Of a stretch of DNA of 64,000 nucleotides, positions 10,252-22,500 are shown piece after piece. Location of the stretch: the NCBI RefSeq assembly GCF_021917145.1, contig NC_061064.1, forward strand, positions 4,259,203 to 4,323,202, given 5' to 3'. The stretch's first letter is position 1; each line of letters starts with the position of its first letter. The notes below the pieces were generated by a model that saw only the letters and a list, made by a program, of their open reading frames with translations, was not told the origin of the DNA and did no database searches. This DNA comes from Hypomesus transpacificus. Taxonomy: Eukaryota > Chordata > Actinopteri > Osmeriformes > Osmeridae. The position numbers and the translations under genes are program-made.

Positions 10252-11242
10252 CTTCTAATGACGACACAGCTATTTCATGATTGGCCAGACTCACACACGG
10301 TGTTTTGTAATTATTCTGACACCTTCAGTTTCGCCAACGCTCAAATCCGGACCAAACAGTTTAATTGAATAAAAAATGTATTGAAGAAAGGGTTTTAGTC
10401 CGCCTCTTCACAAAACCACGAGAAGCTGGAATGTCTGACTTCACAGAATGGTTTTCAACTCCTCCCCGACTGCAAGCGGCTACTTTCGCCGGTCGTCTCA
10501 TGCAGCCGTAATCCATGTCGAACGCACCTAATGTTTCGGTGGTGTGTTCAATGCAATCAACGGTGCACAATGTTTGCTTCATAATGCAATTTTTTTTCAA
10601 CCAACTAAATTAATTTCTAAGATTTAAGGAATATCATTAGCTTACTGTTAATATTCTATAATGAATAGTCCAGTTAGTTGTCAAGTTAGTCAAATTTAGA
10701 TTAGCCTATATCGAGTGTGCTGTCCATGACCAAGAAATGAAGATAGCGTGGTAAATCATATGTTATATCACTACATTTTAATTCCCTCGTAAACTCGAAT
10801 TGTATGGGCGGCGAAATGTTCTCATATCATAAACTAAAATACACAGTTTTAGAGAGGTTAGTAGCTACTTGTTTTAATCCTTGTCACACTCACTGTTTGC
10901 AATCTACACTCTACAGTTTTGTTTTGACTATGATTGCGAAGCAATGACTGCCTAAAATCAGGGAGAACTCGGTGACTGTGCATTTAGCCAAGAATCGTTC
11001 GTGTTCCAACTTCGCCGGTGCTGATACTTCCACATGTTCAGTTTTACGTTAGGTCCCTGCCCTTTTACCTTGCTGACGAGCTCTTTCCGGTGAAGACGTG
11101 GCTAGCAAGAGAAGTTCTACCATATTGAGCTGTGTGGTTGAACACGCAAGTGTCTGCAAGAATATTAATATTTAGACACGAATCAGTGGTGAGAGATAAA
11201 CATAACACATTTTTGGGGGACATAAAGGACATCACAAACACA

Positions 11243-14200
11243 ATGGTAAGTTTAAGAAATACATTTAGCTAATTGCGTAGCCTTTACATGAGTCAAGAAG
11301 ACAAGGTTGCTACCTACCTACCTACTAACTTAGCACTAGCTATTTTCTATCTGACGGAGAGCTACGGGCTTAGCAAGCAAGCTAGGACTACTCGCTATCT
11401 TTACTAGTCTTGTTCCGGGAGAATCTTACTTCAACGCTGAACTGCTAGCCAAGAGTGAGGCTGTCACTGGCAGTTCGGCCATACAAACTGGTTAAACTTA
11501 ATTATTGTCAATCACTATTGTTATGATAGCTACATTTGTCAGCTGTCAACTGTCTCGCAAGGAAGCTCAGCAAATGTAATTTGCAATTTAGCTTGTGCTA
11601 GCACTTGCAGCTAGCAGCAGGCCCAAGCTAACAAGCTAACTTAACTAGACAAGATTGATTGTCGTTAATAATTAAAAATATAAATAACTATAGCTATCTC
11701 AAAATAGCATGAACCTTGAAGGGTTAACTCTGCAGACATATGCCCTATACTTTAACTATCATAAATATTATCTGCACTGCACTGGGGAGCATGGCCTTTG
11801 CTATATCAAGTTCAACTGGACTCGCTAACATCTATCGTTATGTTGATGAAATAGCCAACAGCCAACTTACCGTGTTCTTACACGTAGTCACTCTAAATAT
11901 CCTTTGATGGTTTGTCAAAAAAATAGTATTAGCTAACCATGACAGGTAAATTGGTATTCCTGAACGGTGTGTCTAGAGGACAGTGTACTGTAGTTTCATG
12001 TTTCAGACAATTAACTGTACTAAGATACTATTGGCTACTTAAAAAAGCCATTTAGTTGAACTCTTTGTGCTCTCGAAATTACACTGCACAAAGTATGCAA
12101 CTTGTATCAAGACTTAAGATTGGCTGTTGTGTTATAAAATAAATAATTTGTATCATCTGTCTTACTATGGCTTTTGATGAATGGAATACAATACATCATT
12201 GTCTTTATCAAAGTATTGTTGTAACTGATGGATTGGAGTAAGTACACCCTCATCTTGACTAGTTGTACCATGACCTGTGCATAGTTTGAATGATGCCAAA
12301 TGGAGAAGAAACCAGGTAGTAATGGCATTCAAATAAGTTTGGTCTCATTGGTTGTCTGACCACATCTCCCTCTGGTGTCCAGGTGCTGTTGGCAGCGGCG
12401 GTGTGCACAAAGGCGGGCAAGGCAATAGTTTCCCGTCAGTTTGTGGAGATGACAAGGACACGTGTGGAAGGCCTGCTGGCGGCCTTCCCCAAGCTGATGA
12501 ACACAGGCAAGCAGCACACCTTCGTGGAGACGGAGAGCGTGCGCTACGTTTACCAGCCCCTGGAGAAGCTCTACATGGTCCTGGTCACCACCAAGAACAG
12601 CAACATCCTGGAGGACCTGGAGACGCTACGGCTCTTTTCCCGCGTGGTACTAACCCTCATCACAACAGACTCCTTCACACAACTTTTAGAAGCACCCAGT
12701 TCCACTTACGATCAACTGTTTCAGTTAATGTTGGCTAATAATCAAATACGGAGAGGTCTTTGTTGTAGTGATGCTGTTTGAGATCAGATTTTGTTTGGTT
12801 TATTCATAGAAAACGATGGCGATGAGGCATGCATACATACAAGTAACAGTAGTTTGCGTCCTCCTGTAGATTCCTGAGTACTGTCGAGTGCTGGAGGAGA
12901 GTGAGATCTCTGAGCATTGCTTCGACCTCATCTTTGCGTTTGATGAGATCGTGGCTCTGGGCTACAGGGAGAACGTGAACTTAGCCCAGATCCGCACCTT
13001 CACAGAGATGGACTCTCACGAGGAGAAGGTGTTCCGCGCTGTCCGGGAGGTACGAGGAACAGACCTACACTCAATGTGGGAAGGTTGTATACTTAATGTC
13101 TCCATGTGGTTCAAATGACAGTTCATGACATTCTCCTTCCTGTTGTTCTATCCCAGACCCAGGAGAGGGAGGCTAAGGCAGAGATGAGACGGAAGGCCAA
13201 GGAGCTCCAGCAGGCCAGGCGAGATGCCGACCGCTCAGGGAAGAAGTCGCCTGGGTTTGGTGGGTTTGGCAGCACAGGGATCTCCAGTGGAAGCACGGCT
13301 ACCATTATCACAGATACTCTCATGGAGCTTGAGAAGCCCAAGGTGGCCCCCACCACTATCAGGTACATACTCTCGATTTAGTGCCTCAATCTTAAAGAAA
13401 ACAACTGAAGAAGTGGCCTGGTGAAGTTCATGTACACATATGTTAACCAGTAGATTACTTCTGGTCGAAACCTTGGAACTCTTGGGGAAGCTTCTGCAAT
13501 GTGTCTTGTGTTGTGCCATAGGCCTAGTGGTCCCAGCAAGGCCTTGAAGCTGAGTGCCAGAGGGAAAGAGGTGGATGACTTTGTGGACAAGCTCAAGTCT
13601 GAGGGCGAGAACATCATCCTGCCCAGCTCTGGCAAGAGACTGTCTGATGCTTCCAAAACCCTCACCCCACCAGTCAACACAGAGAGGTATGGCACATCAG
13701 AGTTGTTGATCCTCCTGTTGTAATTATGTTATACCCACTGTAACAGAGTAGCGGTCTTCATGAGGTAGTCGTTGCGACGTGATGACACCGGCTACACAAG
13801 CACTGTCGCTAAGCTCTGACCCTCCCCCATCCCAGCGTGCACCTGCGCGTCGAGGAGAAGATCAGCCTGACCTGCGGGAGAGACGGCGGGCTGCAGAACA
13901 TGGAGGTCCTGGGGATCATCACCCTCAGAGTCTCGGACGAGAAGAGCGGACGCGTCCGCCTCAACATCAACAATGGAGACAAGAAGGGAGTGCAGCTGCA
14001 GGTGGGTTCCAGAGACGGGGGAGTGGCCTAGCAATGGGCAAGGTTCACCACCGCCGCTAACGCATGACTCGGCCGAGCAACATGTTTTTTATGGTTTTCC
14101 TTCTTGGTTCAAGACACACCCTAATGTGGACAAGAAGCTGTTCACGTCAGAGTCGGTGATAGGCCTGAAGAACCCCGACAAGTCCTTCCCCATTAACAAC

Positions 14201-15255
14201 GACGTGGGCGTGCTCAAGTGGAGGCTACAGACCACGGACGAGGCCCTCATCCCACTAACGAGTCAGTATAATCGACCGCGGCTCCTGTGCCGTGTCTTAG
14301 TCATGGGGGGCTTCTCGTGCTTCGTGCTTGCCCCTGTTGTAACCCCTCCCTGGCTCCTCCTCCCCCCCAGTAAACTGCTGGCCTTCTGAGAGTGCCACCG
14401 GCTGTGACGTCAACATCGAGTACGAGCTCCAGGAGGAGGCTCTGGAGCTCAACGACGTGGTCATCTGCATCCCCATCCTGTGAGTAGACGCGTCGGATCC
14501 CGCCGCCACTGACCGAGGCTTCGAGAGGCTCGGGTTTGTTGTGTTCCCAGTCATACGCCGTCGCTCCTTGTTTGAATTGTGTTTCCGTTTTGCCTTTTTA
14601 CAGCCCAGGCGTGGGTTCCCCTGTGATCGGTGACCTGGATGGGGAGTATCGCCATGACAGCCGGCGGAACGTTCTGGAGTGGTGTTTACCCGTGGTAGAT
14701 GTTAAGAACAAGACTGGAAGCCTGGAGTTCAGTGTGGCCGGCCAGCCCAACGACTTCTTCCCCATCACCGTCTCCTTCGTATCCAAGGGCAACTACTGCG
14801 ACATCCAAGTCAGTGTTACAGTTTGTTATTTCATCGTATGGATGTTTTCACTCGCTGTACTGTACTGGGCTGCGTTTCCCGAAAGCGTCGTAAGCCTAAG
14901 TTGATCGTAGAATCTATCGTACGCCGAATCTTAGTTTTACGGGCCGTTCCCAAAGAGATCATAGCTAAAGTGTCTCTTGAAAATTCGTAGCTCTTAAAAG
15001 CGTGTAGATTAACCTACTCCTTACGAACATGTTTGGGAAACGCACGTAAGAAATATCGCTGTTTTGTTTTTTTTGCTCGATCGTTGCTTCGATCCGTCGT
15101 TATCGGGAAACGCAGCACTGATGAGTCTGTAGCTGATGCTAATGCTTCCCCTCCACTCCCCCCAGGTCACCAAAGTGTCCCAGGTGGACGGAGAAAGCCC
15201 TGTCAGGTTCTCATCAGAGACGTCCTTCCTGGTTGACAAGTACGAAATCCTGTAA
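11243..15255 (+). CDS. arcn1: Coatomer subunit delta (archain 1), complete
   Basis: Delta-COP of the COPI coat, acting on Golgi-to-ER and intra-Golgi vesicles. Ten coding exons: 11243-11245, 12383-12646, 12870-13049, 13157-13362, 13522-13686, 13836-14001, 14114-14261, 14371-14479, 14604-14808, 15166-15255, joining to 511 aa, the same length as the mammalian protein. Exon 1 codes only the initiator Met (ATG|gtaagt). The longin domain is N-terminal ([20 protein letters not shown] through about residue 140). A charged linker ([20 protein letters not shown]) and a Gly-rich stretch follow. The mu-homology domain occupies about 270-511 ([59 protein letters not shown]) and ends FLVDKYEIL. No frame break was seen. 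Neighbours hmbs (divergent) and phldb1 (downstream) are also near ARCN1 in human 11q23. Confidence 0.98.
14867..15116. mobile_element. MITE-like element with terminal inverted repeats in arcn1 intron 9
   Basis: The left end reads 'gctgcgtttcccgaaagcg' and the right end 'cgttatcgggaaacgcagc'. These are inverted copies of each other with two mismatches. Internal 'cgtaag' and 'gggaaacgca' motifs recur. 'actg' occurs immediately outside both ends and may be a short target duplication. No coding capacity. Confidence 0.7.
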
Positions 15256-16345
15256 AGCGGGATAGATGTGCATATACATATATATCCACATACTACCAAC
15301 AAGAGGATGACAAGATCAGTGGACTGGGGAGTGATAAAGGAAAGGAAAGAAAAGGAGATGGGGGTTGGCTGCTTGCCTGTTCATCACTACCAGTTCATCA
15401 ACAGGACTTGAACCCCTATCAGAAGCCCTTGCACCATGGCTTGCAGTATGTGGTGTATTTGTACCTTTTTACCAGATATCTATAAATGGATGTAAAGCTG
15501 TATGTTAGCGGATGGCGCCAGCTGGAAGGAACGGTAGACATGCAGGAGAAGATAACCTGTCAGAGCTGTTTGGGTTGGCTGAGCAGGTGTGTTGACTCGA
15601 AGAGGATAGACTGAGGACAAGCTCTTTAAAGTAAATGTTCTTAGTGATTTTCATCAGCTGACATGAATGACCATGTACACACCCTCTTTAAATATACACC
15701 CTGGCTTTATATGTTGAGGCTCTGCCTTGGCTACACAACGTGACAGGGACTCTGCTTTGTTTGCCGTTAGACTTCACACGACCACGTTTGAGAGACCACG
15801 TTATTTAAGAAAGAATGTCAGTTAAAATCCTGTTTGTGTGGTAAAATGTTGAAGACCTGGCCACAGCATAGTTTTGAAGTCAGTCATGTGGCATTCACAC
15901 ACATTCAGTTTAATGCTCTTTTGGAGTAAAGGGTTCCCGTTAAAGAGACTATTTATTCTTACATAGCATAAGATAACACAACCATAGAAACACAGAGGAT
16001 CCTCTTACATAAACAATAATCTTCCCTGTCAATCACCAGAACGCCGACCCACCAGCTGTGAGACAAGTTGCCATGATTATGACTGAATGTCCCAAGTCGT
16101 CTTGTTTCTCTGGGCATAGGAATGACCATATTCACTCTGACTGTGCTTATTGAGCGAGGGAAAGTTCATATTTGTCTTTGTTGGATTTTGTTTTGTTTGT
16201 ATCCTGAATTTTGTGGGATTCAGATTGTGGGTTGGGGAGATTAAAAGTAAAAAAAATTGTAACCCTATAGAATAATGAAAAAAAAGGGTGATTACAGTTA
16301 ACATTCCAAATGTAAACATGAAAAGATTAAAGTGTATTATAAATC
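15256..16345 (+). other. arcn1: Likely arcn1 3' UTR
   Basis: Non-coding sequence follows the stop codon. ATTAAA at 16326-16331 is a possible poly(A) signal and would give a UTR of about 1.1 kb. The end is not proven from sequence alone. Confidence 0.45.
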
Positions 16346-19300
16346 CTGATGGTTGGTTTCATGTTTGTTCCTTATGGGTAAAATAAGTGGTGATTAGCAT
16401 AAAAATTAAGACACTACTGCTAATTTAAACAGCATTTTTGCTTAAACTAGCTTAATCTACTCCCACTGAAGGAGAGTGAAGAAGTCTTAATATTCATGTC
16501 TCACGGATGACAGGGTAGAGAGCTGAGTTGGCAATTTCACCATCCACCGACAGGATGTGAGTGACAGAACAAGTTGCTGTCGTGTTGATTCTGCTGGTGG
16601 ATCTCAGACGTCGCGTTGCCCACAGAGCCCGTTTGGTCACCACTGAGCTGAACTTCCCACAGGGCCACTCCTGATTGAATCAGAGTGGAAAGGTTTTTTC
16701 TCTCACTTTGTTTCCACCCTTTTTGGTCATAGGTCTATATAAAGGGATTGGAGTTCCAGAGAAAACACATCAGATTAACTTTTTGAAGAAGGGTGATAAT
16801 AACGTGTGCATGAGTGTTTGAAAAGTGGGATTATTTTTGCTAGAACTTTTATTATATCCTTTGACCTGCTTTACACTGTTTGCATATTTGAGCCATAAGA
16901 CGGAGAGACTGTCGTCAGCAGGATTGTTGAGTTGAAGAGGGTAAATCATAAAGCAGGATATTGAAAGCGTAATGAGAGGCAGACTTGTTATTAAAGCTGA
17001 AGCGTTTGTGCCCAAGCCCTTGGAATTAATGCCTGTAGAAGCTGAGAGAGACAGCAGCTAAAGACTACCTCCTTATTTGGGTTAGAGTGCGGGGGAGAGG
17101 GTGTGTCTTAGTTGAAATGAATGGATGTACAGTTCATTGCTGTTTGCTGTGGGACTGTGTCACAGACAGAGAGAGACATGACCTTGGTGGGCTTTCTTTG
17201 CCCTATCAAATGACTTGTGATTCTGGGATGCCTTTGAACACAAAGGGATTTTTCTAATGGACAACTCGCTTTCTGCTGAGGTGCCAGGTTTCTGATGGAC
17301 AGCAGGAGTGAAATCTGTGTATTCACTGATGGCTTGTAGTCAGACTGGCATGAGTGTCAGTGGATTGTGCAGTGGGAGAGGGGAGATCTTTACTCCAAAC
17401 CCAGTACCACTCAAAATGAAACTGAAGAAGGTCAGATTCCAGGTAAGCATTCAAATAATTATTCTACCCATCAGACATCTCTTCAAATGTCAATTCCTTT
17501 ACTGGTTCTTGTAACTCCAAAATCAAATAGTAAAAAATGACAACCTTGCAAAGGTTAAACCATTAAAATCAGTCAACCGTGGCATTGGCCAGAGCACACT
17601 ATAGAAGGCTCTCAGGAAAAGTAGTTGTGTTTCATTTCATATTAGTCTTTGCTATGAACCTCACTGCCTGTCCTCTCTCTCCAGTCAATGGTATGTATAG
17701 TGCCTTTTTCAGAAGCACAGTTTTATCTGGCACTGAGGTGAGGTAGTTCTCCTGTGCCAGTGAAGTCTGTGGAGGTCCATAAAGGGTTCATTGACTGGTA
17801 TCGACCTTCCAACTTGCCTCTAAGTTAAACTGTCCACTGCAGTGCGAGTTTGTTAAAGACAATGATGACAGAGAGACAAGGTTAACATAGGAAAAACAAA
17901 AGCTGCCTCAGACATCGGCAGGTTAGTGTTTTGAATCCGAGTCAGCCTGGACCTGTTCTCCATTTGACACTGGTTGAGAACATCCAGACTGCACTTTGTT
18001 CTGTTCACCACAAGAGGTCCTTATTTGAACAGTCTTAAGTGTCACAGCAGGCCAAGCCTGCCTGGTCAGGGGAATATTGTGATTTATCAATGCACTTTGT
18101 CAGTCAATTTGATCCTTTTTATCACATAATTCTCAAAGGTAACACATTTGATGAACTGCCCTCTTCTATCTGATCTTCACGTCTGCTCTATTTCCTTCCC
18201 CAGTACTGCTGAAGCCCTTCTTTTCTACCTTCTCTATACCTTTTCCAGCTCCTACCGGATATTGTGCCAATTAGGCCTTATTGAAACATTCAATCACCTT
18301 AGGAAAACTCTTCTATCCACATCCTGCCTTCCTTTCATCTCCTTTAATGAGCACTTTCATTGGTTATTCCCTGTGAGTGCACACTTGAGGTCCACTGTAA
18401 GAGGTCCCAGAGTGGGTTGGGACGGGACATAAACGTCCTCTAGATGAAAGAGACACTTGGCTTCTCAGGTGGGCCCCTCATTGTAAGAGGCCCCTGTTTC
18501 AAACCCAGCCACCAACCCTGCCCGGCAAAGCCAGACTAAGGACCCTCCAGGCTCAGTAGCGATGGTAATGGCTTGTTATTAAACACAGACATTTTTTTCT
18601 CGCTTTGGGTTTATGATTTTCCAAGTGCTTTGTATTGAATTATTTTCGTGGAACATTTTCAAACTGTGACTGCAGGATTCGGCAGTGACACTCCTTGTCA
18701 GCATTGTATTTTCAGGCTGTTAGCCAGGTTTTCCCGACTACGACTAACAAGAACCTAGGGGTTGAGGGGTGGGATAGTTTTTCTCCATAGCACACCCCCA
18801 GATTTAGTCACTTAAATGCACCCAAGGCCCATTACAGACAGACCGGTGGAAAGAGCCATAACCTTAGTAGGGGGGTAGGGATGTGTCTGTGTGCGTTGGG
18901 TGTTTTATTTGCGGCAAAACCAGCATGACGCACCCACAAACTGAACCAAGCCCAAGAAAGACAGGACCCAGCCCAGGACAGACTGAACCAATTATAGTCC
19001 AGACAACGTGTCCAAGATCAACAGCCGTCTGAAATTTACATCTCTCAGGAAAAAAATTGAAAATATCCATTGGCTGTGTCGACTATAATTTCCACGCCGT
19101 TTCTCTTGCCTAGACTATATTTAACGGAAAACAATTTTTCATTCAAAGTGACAGAGTTATTTCATTAGTCCTCTTTAATTGATTTCATACTCTATAATCA
19201 AGGTTCCTTGAGTTGTGGTCATGCTTGTGGTCATCTCATGCTTGACTCCCTCATACCTTCTTTCAAGAGCCGTCCATCCTGGAGTGATGGGAAGGTTCTA

Positions 19301-19493
19301 GTCCCACCTCCTCTGGCTGGAGAGATTTGTCGGTTTTAGACATAAGAAAACACATCAGGTTCACCCAGTTAAGACTAGAACCTCAGAGAACCATGCTTGA
19401 CAGCTCTGCTTGGGGATATCTACTTCCTCTGGTCTGGGGCTCTGACCAAGTGGGCTGCCGCTCAGCTGGAGAACAAGTCCTCTTTCTTTAAGA

Positions 19494-19495
19494 GC

Positions 19496-19528
<33 letters not shown>

Positions 19529-19560
19529 GGAGGGAGAGAGGGAGGGAGTAAGAGAGAGGG
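19494..19560. repeat. Purine-rich simple repeat (GA)n-G(n)-GGGA
   Basis: A GA run followed by a G homopolymer and GGGA/GAGG units; low complexity. Confidence 0.85.
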
Positions 19561-22500
19561 AGGTAAGAAAAAAAGAACAGGTCGAGAGAGACAGAGGGGG
19601 TGGAAGTGAAGGGGGAGAATGGGGCGGAGTCCAAATTAAGAGGCTGTCTCTTCCATCCTCTGTCTGTCTAGCTTACGTCTTCATCTCCATCCACTTAGAG
19701 AATGTTCTCTGTCAACTACAGAGAATACGTCAGACTGACAGCACCATTAAACAAGGAGATATTTAACGAAGGATTAGACAGAATCAATCTCACAAGAAGG
19801 ATGGGAATTATGAAATGGTTCTGAAAGTCTCGGTTTCGACTGTGAACTGCACCTTTACCAGCCCAGAAGGTCAAGGTAATGAGACTTCTGTTATATATTA
19901 TCATGGAGTTTGTGTATGTATGTGTGTGTGTGGGGGGGGGGGTGGTGTTCAACCTGCTAATTAATTCTTATTCTGTTAGTATCAACATTATCCTCTGTCT
20001 TAAACACATAAAAACAAAAGTTGTTGTGAAGGAGAGCTCTCAGTTTTTTTCAATAACCATAAGAAAAGGAAACGACGTGTGTCAGGTAAGTTGAAAGCTG
20101 AAATGAAGGAATTCTGAAACCATGTCTCTGTAACAGAGCTGTGATGCAGCCTGGGATTGAGTCGGTCTGACCTCAGGCTGGATAATGAGCCTATTGTACC
20201 AGTGTGTGTCAGGGGGTCCCAGTCTCACATGGCCCAGTTCCTTCTTACACAGTGTGTGTGTCTCTGCCTGTCTGTATGGGTCTGCATGCATGAGCGTGGC
20301 TGCGCTGACCATCACAGGACTGGACCTTCATCAAGTGAGTCGTTCAAGTATCGCACACGGATCCATGAACTGAAATGTATCATTTGAAATGATTGCCAAA
20401 CCTCTTAACAGGGGAGTAGAGGGTGTTTAAACCAAGCAACACACCTGTATAGCACCAGGTATGGTATCTCCCTGGAGAGGTGGAAGAGCACTGGAAAAAG
20501 GGAGAGTGGAAAAACGAGTGTGAGAGTGTATGTGCGTGCGTGTATGTGTGTGTAAGCTTGAGGCGATTATGGGCGAAACACAGCAGGCTCTGTGAATGGA
20601 TGCTTTCATGTGTGGGAGATCCGACTGTTTATTGAGTCTCATAAGCACTCTGGTAATGTGCAACAGCTTTGAATGCATTCATGAATTGTTTCCCCTGCTG
20701 CAATGCAATGTAAGGTGTAATTTTAACACTCAGTTGCAGACCTTTTCCTTCTTGGCAACAACAGTGTTGAGATATTGAGAGAATAACTGTTGAAAGAAAA
20801 GAAAGCTTGTTAACATAAAGAATGTATTCTGGAACACCTTGAGGACAGAATAAAAGGTAAGGTATGCAGGGTGGAGTTTCTGGAAACTGGACACCTATGT
20901 GATCCCCAGGTTGAGGAGATCTGAGGAGGATATGGTGACACCAACAGTTTTGTACAGTTTTCTTTGTCTTTATTGTCTGTTCTGGTATTGTTTCCAATCC
21001 CAGTGCTTTATTTCAAGCATGTTCGATTGGCGTGGCTTCAACTCCCAGGGTGAAAATGTTTTATCCTCTTTTTACCAAGCTACTGTGCCACTGGACAGGG
21101 CTGTGATCTTTTGAAACCACCTCCATCAATCACTGATATTATTCACACGAACATGTCGCTCTCACCTCTCAGCAACCTTAAATCAAGAAATCCAAACTGG
21201 AGTCTCTGACACAAACTGGACAGCTCTGTCGTCACACCTGCTGCTGAGAGGGGGAAAAGAACAAAGTCACCCAGTGTTCCCGCTGAACCTCGCAGCTCAT
21301 CTGGAGACAACGTTGACCTTCTTTAATGTGTTCTCTTCCACCCCTCCTAGACGACCCTTTGCAGGTGTGTGGGCTTATATCTGGGCTCCGCTCCCATCTG
21401 GCCTCAGGAGTCGTCTCCTTCTCCGAGGGCCTTCTCACTGCCAGCAGGAGCAGGATTGGAACTCTCTGGATCTCCTCAGACCGTAGGCCTGACAACACTA
21501 CGGAACATTGGAACTAAAAACACGCAGCAAAAGAATAATGTGTTCCCAGAGAGAGTGCAACCCCCCCTTTCCCATCCCTCTGAACTGCATTCCAATGCGC
21601 TCCATTGCCAAGGATGCAACCCGCTCAATCTGTATTTACATCTCTCTGTCTCTCTCTCCGTCTCTCCCTCACTCTGGCTCTTTCGCACCCTCTCTGTATC
21701 TGTCTCCCTCTCTCACACACATGCGTGAACACAGCAGTCCAAGACGTTTGTGTTGCCAGAGAAAGACTGACTCATCCTTAAGTGTAGCTTTCAGACTCAA
21801 GGTTGTGATATTCAGGCAGCATAGGGCAGTACTAGGAGGACAGCTTGTTTCTCTGAGGAGAGCCATGGTCAAATGAGGACAACCAGGCCTTAGCCGATAA
21901 CACGGCCCAGACCCAGACAGCGTGGCAGGCATGTGTTAGTGCGAAAGGCTGAAATCCCCATGACAGATCTGATATCTTAAACCCTTTGAGTTGGACCAGC
22001 TGGGTTTGAATCAATCAAATATTGAATGGAAGTTTAGATTGACAGCCAGGATTATATGAACTTTTCAACATTTGCTTACTCTTAAAGTTTGGCAGCTTAA
22101 CATGGTCTTGCCAATCCCCCAACACCACCAGATGTTTCTCTGCAGTGAGGTGGAGGTTGGTGATAACTGCTCTAGTAAAGGGAAGGACAGCTGCAGCCTC
22201 TGTGTCCCTCCCCCAGAGACCTCCACGTCCCTGGGTCAGCCCACAGGAAACATCCCGGGTCTCCAGGCCTAGCTGGAGACATTTGGAATCCATTTGGTTA
22301 CTTGGTTGCTGATATTTGTTGTTTGTTTTTATTTTGATAAATGATCCACCATCCCGTCTTTGGCCGTGACCATGGGAACAGAAAGAGGAGATCAATAAAG
22401 AACTTTTCTTCTCCTGTTCTCCCTCGTTCTCTCTCTCTGCCAGAGAGTTCCTGTGGGACTGCTCAAGTGCTGGCTCATATATTTCCTCACTTCCTGTGGA

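Larger units (their letters stand above)
9089..11242. promoter_or_regulatory. Divergent intergenic region between hmbs and arcn1
   Basis: The 2.15 kb between the hmbs start codon (minus) and the arcn1 start codon (plus) must carry both promoters and 5' UTRs. I see no TATA box or CpG-rich stretch that fixes a start site. The middle is taken up by an inverted-repeat element (9375-10108) and an AT microsatellite (10203-10251). The arcn1 leader probably lies within roughly 11070-11242; this is inference. Confidence 0.5.
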
